This document shows, in pieces, positions 22,436-33,000 of a stretch of DNA of 64,000 nt. This stretch comes from Tulasnella sp. 424 (taxonomy: Eukaryota; Basidiomycota; Agaricomycetes; Cantharellales; Tulasnellaceae): assembly GCA_019633425.1 (NCBI GenBank), contig WSUB01000090.1, positions 105,689 through 169,688 of the forward strand, read 5' to 3'. Each line of letters starts with the position of its first letter. Within the stretch, counting starts at the first letter, position 1. The notes below the pieces were generated by a model. The model searched no databases, was not told the DNA's origin, and saw only the letters and a program-made list of their open reading frames with translations. The position numbers and the translations under genes were made by a program.

Positions 22436-23938
22436 CTACAGAGACCCACATTCACTCGAGTTGCTCCACGTCCATCCATCACAGTGCCGGTGCCACCTAA
22501 CCGTCTGCCCGAGCTCAACATACTCCAGTAACGGGTGGTTCTTGATCAGAACCGTCACCAGCCCCAACTGACTTGGACCGTCTGCCATTGTTGGCCACAG
22601 CTCTGGAACCCCTCGACGACCTCTATAGTACCATGATGAGTTGTTCAGCGTGAACGACTGGAGTCGGGAAAGCGGCTGAAGTTGGTGCGCATGTAGTGTC
22701 GTTTCATTCTGCGAGGGGCGTTCAAGAGCAACGATCACACAATCAGCCCAAGTCAGACAGGTGCATATTGCACACACCTTCCTATCGCTTGTTGAAGTAT
22801 GACCCGTGAGCCCAATATTCAGCTCCTCTAAAAGGGGGAGATTGGAAGCAACTAGAGACAAGTGGTCGTCCTTCAACTCCCGCAAATTCAAGTGCAGGAC
22901 CCGAATCGTCTTGGACGACGTCGACAATCTTTGCAGAGCGGGTCCGAACGTGTGAGTGAGGGCGCCCTCCGACCTGCAGCTGGCGTACACTTTTTCCACC
23001 CGCCGGGTTGGAACGATTCGAGCGGCCAGTGGAAGAGTGCCATGGAACGACCGAAGGTAGCGCAGCACGTCATCTGGAGGAGAGGGTATGGACCGGAGTG
23101 TAACTTGATCCGTCTCGCCAGGATCGAGCCTCAAGCATTCGAGATTGGGGCAGGTTTTGGTGAAGGCGTAGATCAAGTGGAAATGACGCAACGGCAATTC
23201 GGGGGCATCGAATCCCCGGAGCTTGTCGAACGTCACGGTGTCCGCCCAACGATAAAGGCAGCTCGCCGCCAAAGACGAAACATGAATTTGCTCTATTCTG
23301 GCTGGGTTCACGAACGAATCGAGACACCTGCGAATGCGGAGGGGATCATACCTGTTTTCGATCAGGGTGAAAGTGGACACGGGGAGGTTTCCGCAGTCCG
23401 GCGAGACCGACGGGGGTATGATTGGGAGACTCGAAAACCATAAATTGACGCATTGGAGATGAGAGAGTGTGTGGAGATGAGCGAAAATTTCGGGCGTCGA
23501 GTTCATCCCATAGAAGAGGATGGCTCGAAGGTTGCACATGCTTGGAAGAAGCTCCGATAACGCTTCAGCTGAGGGCTCACCACACCGGGGGACGACGTCT
23601 TTTGCTCGCCATCCCTTCAGGACCATGTACTTGACGTAATTACTGCGGACAGGATTTGCCTTCAGATACCTGACAGTTTCCACTGCTTCCCGTGGGGCGG
23701 ACAGCTCTACGCGCTCCCAATAGAGAGGCTCGGTGACGTCATTCAAGGTCCGCGATACAAGCCGCAGGTTTTTCAGGGCTCGCATGTCGAAGAGGCGGAT
23801 GAGATAGGGAAAGAAGTCTAGATCCACATCGAGTCGGAGACTTTGGACAATCGTGAGCCAAAGTTCAATCGGGAGGTTTCCCCCCTTGGGCGGTTCTGGG
23901 TTGACTTGGTAGGCTGCTTCCACTTTCGGCGTCTCCAT
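22436..23938 (-). CDS. F-box protein with leucine-rich C-terminal region, copy 2
   Basis: Exons 23938-22778 and 22708-22436 give 477 aa. The 69-nt intron is a multiple of three and also reads open, so an unspliced 500-aa product is formally possible, but the same intron in copy 1 is not open. The F-box begins at about residue 21 (NLPIELWLTIVQSLRLDVDL), followed by MRALKNLRLVSRTLNDVTEP. C-terminal leucine-rich segments (IRVLHLNLRELKDDHLSLVA) align with copy 1. Copy 2 lacks several short insertions of copy 1 and ends earlier (SSECGSL). Likely an SCF substrate receptor; target unknown. Confidence 0.82.
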   Translation of the reverse strand: METPKVEAAYQVNPEPPKGGNLPIELWLTIVQSLRLDVDLDFFPYLIRLFDMRALKNLRLVSRTLNDVTEPLYWERVELSAPREAVETVRYLKANPVRSNYVKYMVLKGWRAKDVVPRCGEPSAEALSELLPSMCNLRAILFYGMNSTPEIFAHLHTLSHLQCVNLWFSSLPIIPPSVSPDCGNLPVSTFTLIENRYDPLRIRRCLDSFVNPARIEQIHVSSLAASCLYRWADTVTFDKLRGFDAPELPLRHFHLIYAFTKTCPNLECLRLDPGETDQVTLRSIPSPPDDVLRYLRSFHGTLPLAARIVPTRRVEKVYASCRSEGALTHTFGPALQRLSTSSKTIRVLHLNLRELKDDHLSLVASNLPLLEELNIGLTGHTSTSDRKVCAICTCLTWADCVIVALERPSQNETTLHAHQLQPLSRLQSFTLNNSSWYYRGRRGVPELWPTMADGPSQLGLVTVLIKNHPLLEYVELGQTVRWHRHCDGWTWSNSSECGSL

Positions 23939-24488
23939 TGTCAGGTGGAATGCTTGGTCGTGGCTGGTGACAGAATAAGAGTCACTGTTATGGTTTGACA
24001 GTGATCATAATTTCCCCGATCCATACCTACTTGCTGTAGCCACCTTGTCTGGTAGATGAGTAGGTAGGTCGATAAGAGGATCTCGTGAGTGGCCACGTGC
24101 CATTATCCCAGGGTTTGCAATGCCTCTTCGACAATGTTGCTTGCTTCGCTTAAAATCCTTCTGTGCTATGCCCGTACGTGTTAAGAAGAGCACAAGTGGG
24201 TCGATCCGCACCAAACTAGTTTAGTCCATCCAACATCGAACTCCAGCTCGCAGCGTCAACGCGATCACTACTTCAAAGTCGTGCTCCTTCCGACTTCGGC
24301 TAAATACACCCCGTTCAGATAAGTATATGTTCAGTCTCAGCTCAAGAAGCTGGAGCGGCTTTGCGAGTGAATCGACTCGTTCACGCTACTTGGCTGGCTA
24401 ATGGCTTGTATTACTAATTGTGGCTAAGCTATGATTCGCGACTACCTAATACAAAATTTAAGCGTGGTTTAGAGCGAGTGCAACCCAA
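23939..24488. other. Intergenic between F-box copy 2 and the ENA ATPase
   Basis: Upstream sequence of F-box copy 2 (shared with copy 1) is followed by the 3' flank of the ATPase gene. No other feature was seen. Confidence 0.45.
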
Positions 24489-27400
24489 TCATCGCCTCTT
24501 GCCTCCTCCCCTTCTTCCTTTCTCGTTCGTCGAGGCGACGGTATCGATCGTCATCATAGTCGTATACCTGGAGAATGCACCTCCAGCCTCCAGATCATTC
24601 TCTGGATCGTGTGCTACATCATCCTTGAGGTAATGCCGAACCCAGACGCGTTTGGCCCACTTCCACGCCTCGACGCCAAGGAAGAACAACAAAGCCTCGA
24701 CGAAGACGATGCCCCATTCCCATGAAATCCCGGTATGTGCGAAGACTAAATAAGAAGTATAAGCCAAGTAGGGTCAGAATAAGATTGGTTTGGAGCTCAC
24801 CCTTCTCGTTCAGAACGGGGATATAAAGGATTGGGAAGATGGTGACGAAGCCGAATACGATGGACCCGAACAAGAACTTCTCCTTCCAGGCGTCGATAGC
24901 CCACTGAGTGAAGTAATTCTTGCTACCAGGTTGCATCCTGGAACGCGCCAGAGAGATCAGCCACCTTGTACTTGAACGATGATCACCGTAACGTACCTGA
25001 AGAACGACCTCCGAAGATCGATCATCTCCCAAGCAAGGAAAAGCGCGAACCATGTCAAACATGTAAAAGTTGTCGCACGAGCTCGGAATACTGTGTCACA
25101 GGAAGCATTGTATTCGCCGTTGCAGTTGTTGCCAAGTTCGCCTGATCCCCATCCATATACGACCAACACGAAACTGGCCAGGCAAAGAGCGCTCATCCAT
25201 ATTCCGTAGACCGCGATGTCGAGAAGGACTTCGATGGTGAACACACCTCGGCGACGGTCGTGTGGTGGGCGGGTCATGACATCTGGGGTTGCGCTGATCA
25301 TGCCGAGGCCGAAGTCAGGGAAGCCGCTCGTAATGAGGATGATCCACTGCAGCGAGTTCAATCAGTATATATCTGAGCCTTTGATATTCCCGTAACATAC
25401 CATGACTTCGACCGGCGACAGGGGGAACACCGAGAGACCAGTTGAGTCCTTGAATGCGAGACCGATGAGGAGAGTGCACGCTTGACAAACGTTTTCGGCC
25501 AAGATGTGCAACACGAATTTCTTGAGGTTGTCAAAGATTCTGTTCGTCGCCGTCAGCTTCCCCTACTTATGGTCATACTCTGATACTCACCTTCGACCTT
25601 CCTCGATGGCGTTCAAAATGGACGCAAAGTTATCATCCGTGAGGACAATGTCTGCAGCTCCCTTGGCCACATCCGATCCGGTGCCCATTGCAATTCCGAC
25701 ATCCGCTTCCTTCAAACTCGGCGAATCGTTCACTCCGTCTCCAGTCATAGCAACGAAACACCCTCTTCGATGGAGCGCGTTGACCATTCTGACTTTGGTT
25801 TGAGGAGCGCATCGAGCTAAGACGAGAGGGAGGATAGGGAGAGCATCGACTTCGTCGTCGCTGAGTTGATCGAATTCTCCAGCGGTCATCACAACCGCGC
25901 TGAGAATGTGACTCGGAACTTTATACAGAGCCTTTGGGATGATGCCGACTTGCTGAGCGATGGCTTGAGCGGTAGCTTTATGGTCACCTGTGAGCATGTG
26001 AACGGTGATGCCAGCCTGGTGGCACTTCTTGACGGATGCTGCCCGTGTCAAGGGGTGGTAAGAACCATCATCGATAGGATCCAAGAATCAAACGTTTACC
26101 GAAACTCTCGGGCCGAGGTGGGTCATAAAGCCCAATCAACCCCAAGAACGTCATGTCCTTCTCAACATTCTCTCTCGGATAACCTCTCCATTCCTCCACC
26201 GCTTCCGTCCAGTCCCTCAATGCCAACGCAAGCACGCGTAAACCTTCTCCAGCAAGGATCTCCATATTCGCCAAGATATCCGTCTTGTGCTGTTCCGCAA
26301 TTACCACGTCTCCTTCCTTGGTCCGAATAGTCGTGCAAGCGTTCAAAATACGCTCCACCGCACCCTTCATAAACACAACGTCAGACCTCCCAGAAAGTCG
26401 ACGGAAAACAACCGACATCCGCTTAACGTCCGAATCGAATGGGAATTCCGCTAATTGAACCCACTGCTTCTTCGGGTCGGTCGAAGCGGTGACGGTCTCG
26501 GAGGAAGAAGCCTCGGTAGTTTGAGCCGCGGTGGGGACCAGTTGGGCCTCCCTACTAAATTGAAACCGCGATGCAAAGACCTGGATTCCAATCTCCGTAG
26601 GGTCTCCACGAGCGGCCCATTGTCCGTTGGGGCCTTGGTGAACGGTGGCGAGGTTGCAAAGCGATGCGACGCGAAGGAAGGACTCGAAAGCGGGAGCTTT
26701 GGTATGGGTCGTGACATCGGATACCTTGGTGGGTTCAGCGCCGTTGTCATCATGCATCCGTGTATCAGCTTCGACCGGTGAGAGGGATGAGAAAGTGATG
26801 TTTCCGTCGGTTGGGTTGTTGGGGTCTCGGATGTCGTCGACGGTGAAGGTTCCGTACGCGGGGATGTAAGCGCGTTTGGCGACCATCCTGCCTTGAGTGA
26901 TTGTTCCGGTCTTGTCGGAGCAGATGTTGGTGACGGCTCCGAGGCTCTCTAAGGCGTTCATATTCCGGACGATGACGTTGCGCTTGACCATCCGTTTGGT
27001 ACCTGGGAATCACCAACCCCACAACGTTAGGCTAGAATGGAAACATAGTCTAGCGTGAGCTACTTACCCATGCTCATGGTAATAGTTAACACGACAACCA
27101 AACTTGCAGGGATCATACTCAACGCCGTCGCAACAGCGTAGATAATAACCTCGGAGTTGTTGCTGAACTTGTTAGCAGCCAACACAATGATGGCAAAGAC
27201 AACAGCGATGGCAAAGAGGATCAAAGCGAGCTTGGATAACTTTCGTTGCAGTGGTGTACCGACGTTGAGTCCAAGGAATCGAAAGACGGTGTCCTTGATG
27301 GTCCCAAAGGCAGCCCGCACGTACGCGCCAACAGTCACCTTGCCACTTTCTTTGGGGATAGGTCGACGGAATCGCGAGTTCTTGCCCTTGAGCGAGCGGG

Positions 27401-28378
27401 CTATATGGCCAATTTCGGTGTTCATTCCCGTTGCATAGACGTAGCCTGAGGGCGGATCCCAGGACAAGTTAGTCTAAACGCATCTTGAATGCGTGATACA
27501 AAAGCTCAGACCTTTGGCACGGCCTTTGGTAACTGTGGCGCTAGAGTAGGCCAGGTTCAAACGGTCCCCGACACCGACGTTCTGTTCTTCCTTGTAAACG
27601 ACTGCTGCTTCCTTGACAACAGGTAGCGACTCGCCCTACGCGCCAGGTAGAGTCAGAACTTAATATAAGCTCTAGTAGTCGAAACGGAATCCGACTTACA
27701 GTGAGGAGAGCCTCGTCCGTTTCGAAGTTCATGCATTCCATGAGACGAATGTCGGCCGGGATGGTATCGCCGACCTTCAGTTCGACTACGTCACCCTACA
27801 TCGGATATGTAGGTACGGGATTGATGAGTGAGGCGTGCCAATTCAAGAAAAAGAAAGGCTTACAGGAACGAGTTCGGCCGTGACGATGACCTTCGTCTGA
27901 CTACTTCGAATCACTCGAGCGGTTGGTGAAGACAGACTGCGTAACGACTCCATGGTCTTCTCCGCCGCGTATTCTTGAACGAACCCAACGGTAATATTCA
28001 TTACGACAACCGCTACAACGACGCCGGCAGAGATCCAGGATTTTATGACAAATGTGACTATCATGGCGAGGATAAGGACCTGTCAAGGAATCTTAGTGTG
28101 GGGCGGGCATCAGCCGGAAGAGGTGGACCTACAAGCATCATCGCATTGACCACTTGCTTGATGAAGATTCGGATGGCGCTGGGCCCGCCAACATCCTCCA
28201 GCTCGTTCCGTCCATATATGGTAAGCTTCGAGGATGCTTGCTCGTCCGATAAGCCTTCCGAATCAGTTGAAAGTGCCTTGGCGACCTCTTCAGGGGGTAG
28301 GAGGTGTGCCGCTTTGGGTAAAGGACTAGGAGAGGTTGACTTTACTTTCTTCTCTGATTGAGAGGCGAGTGTCGTCAT
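24489..28378 (-). CDS. ENA1: ENA-type P-type ATPase (Na+/K+ efflux, P-IID)
   Basis: This is a plasma-membrane ATPase of the fungal sodium/potassium efflux class. Eleven exons (28378-28133, 28079-27864, 27795-27700, 27635-27512, 27445-27068, 27002-26100, 26038-25591, 25539-25401, 25346-24997, 24937-24801, 24745-24489) give 1097 aa, the usual ENA size. Visible marks are the cation-ATPase N-terminal region ([20 protein letters not shown]), TGES at about 186-189 split by an intron, the M4 motif [20 protein letters not shown], phosphorylation site [10 protein letters not shown] (Asp383), [11 protein letters not shown] in the nucleotide domain, [10 protein letters not shown], and the hinge [15 protein letters not shown] near 753-767. 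Six hydrophobic C-terminal segments follow. IPASLV in M4 favours ENA over SERCA or H+ pumps. Ion choice (Na+ or K+) is inferred from family only. The exon 6/7 junction is the least certain. Confidence 0.92.
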
Positions 28379-29609
28379 GGTTCGTAAAAGTCGTGGACAG
28401 AAGTGGGTTTTCCCTGAGTGCCTGGATTTTGGGGGGAAAAGGACAGGGCTTTGATGTTTCGGATCGGTAGCGGCCATCCGCATGCCCCTTTTAAACGTCG
28501 AGAGCCAAGACTCAAGGTGGGTGAAGTTCGTAATTGGGTTGACTCCGATAAGCATCGCGGGTGGCATCCGTTCTTGGTATTTCGGCTTGGAGTTCGACCA
28601 TCCTCGTTCGGGTAGATCCAATTTGGTTTCGTGTGGCTTGAAGTTGGGAAATTGGGCACTACAAGCGACTCAAATCGGAGCTGGGCATTCATCGCGAACC
28701 GAATTTGAAATGGTCGTTGCTACGAAGGGAAGCAGGGGTGAAAGGTAAGTTGAAGGAAGACTCGGCAGGTGTCGGCACGGAGATGTTGGAACAAGCAAAG
28801 CCAAGCATCATTCGACGGCATATCACAGACCCTTGGCACGTTGGCACCACGCGCACGAAGGTTTCCCTTATCGAAGGATCAGGAACATTCACTTTGGACT
28901 CAATGTGAGGCAAATCGCTTGGCATTCTTTTCCTCGGCGGTAGGAAATTTCCGGAGCAGGGCGGGACCCGAGTGTGGAGCTAAGGTGTCTGAATGTTTAC
29001 CCTGCCGATCCAGTCAAGCGATCCGGTCAATCGATTTCCGTTGGGTAACTTTGCGCGCATCACTTAAACAGGTGAAAGTATCAAGGCTATGCAAGAGTGG
29101 TGTGCGCAGCGCCACGGGGTACGGGTAGCTCACCAATAGTCGCGTGTTGTGTACCCCGGCAGTCCGCCTGCATCGGTCTCCGATTATATTTAGACGTGAA
29201 TGTTTGGGTCGACATATGCGGTTTGGAGCGGATTGTACTCGGACGTCTGACAGAATGAGAAAGGGTGAGATTCTGAATCGCTGACGTCATATGCGTTTCA
29301 GGGGGGTCGGCCTCAGAAGATCCACCATCCGAACTTGGAGACGCCCAATCCGAATGAGAAAATTCAGCAATAGGCGCTGAGATACTCTACTGAGCCTTAA
29401 GTCGGGACAGGTCTGTCCTATCCCTATCCCTGTCTAAGCGAATCACACGATTCGGTGCTACTCCTCTGGCTGGATGGGATAAACACATTGCTCTCGCGTT
29501 CCGTCGTATCGATATGAAACCTTGACGCTGTAAGAGGGGCTCAACGCTCAGGTACGCTAACTCAACATACTTAACTGGTGACTGAATACTACATGGTTAT
29601 TAATCTGGT
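28379..29609. other. Intergenic upstream of ENA; start of the NLR array
   Basis: About 28379-29270 should contain the ENA promoter, and no gene was recognised in it. From about 29270 the sequence matches the 3' flanks of the other NLR copies, so this marks the left edge of the array. Confidence 0.5.
29282..29289. promoter_or_regulatory. TGACGTCA palindrome in array flank
   Basis: This is a CRE/ATF-type bZIP consensus palindrome. The same 8-mer occurs in the equivalent flank of every unit (43553-43560, 51742-51749, 60251-60258). Binding is not shown. Confidence 0.4.
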
Positions 29610-31685
29610 CTACTCTGAAAGGGCGTCGATGTCGATGACTCCTATTTCTCCATTCTGAAGACCGACAATCAAGTAAGATCCTCGCCACAGCGCAGAGTCT
29701 CCGGATTCCGAGAAGCGCCACATAGGAGGGAGCCAACATAAAAGCTTTTTGGTGGTTCCCCTCCGCTTGTATAGGTTCCCCATTGAATCCTGTGTCAAGA
29801 AAACAGGCTCATAGCCAGTCTTGGTTTCGATAAATTGGAAGACAAATGAACTATCCCGATATTCAGCCATCTGGGATGGATCTATCATATTGACGAGATG
29901 GGAACGAGGCTTCTCGTATGGATTTCTATGGCGGGCGATGAAGAGAATGTGAACCCCATCGGGGGCGACTCCGGCCACGGTTGAATTGTTGCCGTGATCA
30001 CTTCGTGGCGGCTGCCATTTAACCATGTCTACATTGTCGGCGCTACTCGTGAAATGGAGTATGAGGTGACCGTCATCATGTACGACTAGTAGTGATTTTC
30101 CACGAGGTAAGAATGCTAATCCAAGGACAAACACCGGAAGTGTGCCCTCGTAAAGCATCTGACTCTGACGGACATCCCACACTTTTATGGTACTGCCGAA
30201 GTCCAGGGGCTCCTTTACAGCTATGCAAATTGCAAATTGTTGGCTATCTTCGGAGAAGACAGCCCGAGGAGTGTACGAAGTCCCGTCCGGGGCCAGGCCG
30301 AAGGGTAACGTATAAACGCGCTGTAGCGCTTTCGTTTCGAAAATAGTCCACGCTGGAGGTTCGGTGGGTCCTAAGGTCCTACATGCAAAGTAGAGTCCAT
30401 CAGGCGACATTACAGGAGGACCTGATAGTCGGGGAACGTCGAGTTCCGAGTAGTTTTCTTCAAAAATGTTCCAGAGCCCAACGGTTTTCGTTGCGTGGCA
30501 GGTCCCTATCACATGGGTCCCACTACGAGACGCCGAAAGACCGGCCCACCTGTTAGGGTCTATTCTTGACATTGTGCCTTCAGATAGAATATCGCTGGGG
30601 GTCCCACGTCCGCAGCGTGGAATCCCCCGATATAGATGCTACAACCATCTCTGTTGGGGAAAATGCAAGATCAAAGATATGAGAAGTATGAGTTACGAGC
30701 CGACCCAGCATAGTCCCACTTTCAATTTCCCATATTTGTAAGTCATTTGACCTGGTACTCAATGCCATTCTTTTGCCTTCATTACAAATTGCCACAGAAT
30801 TGAAAGCCGGGAGTTGGATTGTTTTGAGTTCCCGACCCGTCCCACAATCCCAGAGACTGACCAATGCACCTGTGACCCAACTCAAGAGGGAAAGCACTCG
30901 ATGGTTGTCAAGAATGAAAGCCCGGTGCGTGTAATGGCGCAAATTGGGATCAATTTTGTTGGATAGTGTTTGTGTAAGGCTCAGGGTACCATCGTCATGG
31001 AGGTCCCAAATCCTGAGGAAATCGCTGTCTTGGGCGGCGATCAACGAGCCACAACGGGATACCGTCCCGCTGATAGAGTCTTTGATACCTAGTTCGTGAG
31101 TTGAAGTGATCTCGCCCGTAGCCGGGTTCCATCGACGGAGGATGGAACGTTTGGAAAGAATTCGGAGCTCCAAACCATTTGGTGAAGTTGCAATAAGTCG
31201 GGAAAAAAGTAGGTGGCCATCAGGATCTGTGAGGCGCGAGATAAAGGCTCCGGTAGTTGCGTCCCAGATATCGATTGAGCTGCGCCCTTTACGCCACGCG
31301 GATATCGCGATTCGAGCGCCATCGCCCAAGACATCGAATTGGTTGGCTAACCCATCAGCCCCCGGTTCATGCATGAAACTCATCTCTGCTCCAGTTGAAC
31401 TATTCCACACTGTAATTCGTCCTCCATAAGCACCTGTCGCGATACGTTTGCCATCGGGGAAATATGCCATTGAAACAAACCCGCTCTCGGCCTCAGTGGT
31501 GACCAAATTGGCATCCCACTGAGTTGGCTGCCCACGGATAACGTAGTGCACATGGAGTTGGGATCTATATTGCGTTGTCAATGAACAAGCCGGAGTGAAG
31601 GCAAGAACCGTCGTGTAGACATGTCCGGAGCATGAACGGAGAGGCGATTATTGGGTTGCTCGTCAACCCCTATCCACCCGCCTGG

Positions 31686-32206
31686 TAAAATCAAAACGCC
31701 GTGCTTCTACGTCCCACGGTTGGTGTGATTTGACAAAGCCGAGTGCCCAAAGGACATGATTACCAGTCAATACACTCCCCAAATCATTCTGATCAACATC
31801 CAATATATGCTAAACTGGCATGCATGCATCTGAGTATATGTCAATGATCTAGCATCCGTGGTTATGAACCCTCGCCGATGACGAGTACCTCACTAACCTA
31901 CCCTCAGAGCATATTAGACAACCGTCTCATGGTCCTGACCACAATTAATCCGTCCAGCATAGCTGACCTATCTCATGTATACTTATATATCCTATACACA
32001 GTCTGTTAACATCTGGGGAGCGAAGGAGGAGAGTCTCGGAGACCGGCGCAGCCGGTCGACGAACGCGATGCCTTCGCCTGTAGGCCTATGTCGCCCGGAC
32101 ACCCGCTTATGAGTCAGAAAACACTAATTATAGTAAGAGCTACATTATAAACTTACTGCTATAACTGCGAGCAACCCCTCAGTCGCTCCTCTAGCGACGT
32201 TGCAAG
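31686..32206. repeat. 521-bp direct repeat, unit 1, in NLR copy A
   Basis: This is the first of two adjacent similar units, non-coding. Shared blocks include ACGTCCCACGGTTGGTGTGA near the start and GGAGGAGAGTCTCGGAGAC internally. It ends with a hairpin-capable segment, GCAAC..GTCGCT..AGCGACGTTGC, at about 32171-32203. Confidence 0.75.
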
Positions 32207-32725
32207 TAAATTCAAGACGCCGGTACTTCGACGTCCCACGGTTGGTGTGACTTTACAAAGCCGAGAGCCCAACGGACAAGATTACCAGTAGTTACACTCC
32301 CCAAGTCATTCTGATCAGCATCAACTATAAAGCTAAACTAATATACATGCGTCTGGCTATATACCACGGTGATCTGGCATCCGTGGTGACACTCTTCTCG
32401 CCAATGACATGCACCTCACTAACACCTACCCTTGGTGCATTTGGGGCAAACCTCTTCTAGTCCTCAATTAATCCAATCATGGCTGAATTAATACCCGTAG
32501 AATGATTGATCTCACACACGGACTGTTAATAGCTGGAGAGTGAAGGAGGAGAGTCTCGGAGACGGGCGTAGCCGCTCGACGGCGAACTCGATGCCTTCGC
32601 CTGTAGGTCGCCCGGACGTCCACTTGTGAGTCAGAAAACGATGAGTATAGGAAAGAGCTGAATTTCAAATTTACTCCTGTAGCTGCGAGCAACCCTCCAG
32701 TCGCTCCTCATGCGATGTTGCAAGT
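32207..32725. repeat. 519-bp direct repeat, unit 2, in NLR copy A
   Basis: This is the second unit, beginning AAATTCAAGACGCCGG and ending in the same hairpin-like sequence (GCAAC..GTCGCT..GCGATGTTGC). The two units are diverged but align along their length. No open frame of note was seen. The class of element is unknown: a tandem solo-LTR pair or another non-autonomous element are both possible. Confidence 0.7.
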
Positions 32726-32727
32726 TA

Positions 32728-33000
32728 GAGAGGTTGCGAATTAGAACATGCTCCAAATTCGACGTGCGAACACCACCCTTTCACGGCCGTGCTCCAAACC
32801 CTCGCCCGTTGAGACATTACGTGTTCGCCCAATTACCTCGATGTAATGGATGGCAATGAATGAGTTCCGCTTGTAAATGACTTGCATGACATTTAGGATG
32901 TGAATACAGAGGGCAGATTCGAAGCAACACCTGGATTATAAATACGGTATGCTGGTATTCGCGCGTCGAATTTGGAGCATGCTCTAATTCGCAACCTCTC
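32728..33000. mobile_element. 273-bp MITE with long terminal inverted repeats and TA flanks
   Basis: The left end GAGAGGTTGCGAATTAGAAC and the right end, read in reverse complement (GAGAGGTTGCGAATTAGAGC), match for about 37 bp with one mismatch. Weaker pairing continues to about 50 bp (to CGACGTGCGAACACC). Both sides are flanked by TA (32726-32727 and 33001-33002), as expected of Tc1/mariner-type targets. There is no coding capacity, so it would depend on a transposase elsewhere. It lies inside NLR copy A. Confidence 0.85.

Noticed and set aside
29610..31581. Two separate WD40 genes at 29610-30572 and 30580-31581
   Set aside because: They are the two halves of the NLR A WD40 region split by one inserted base.
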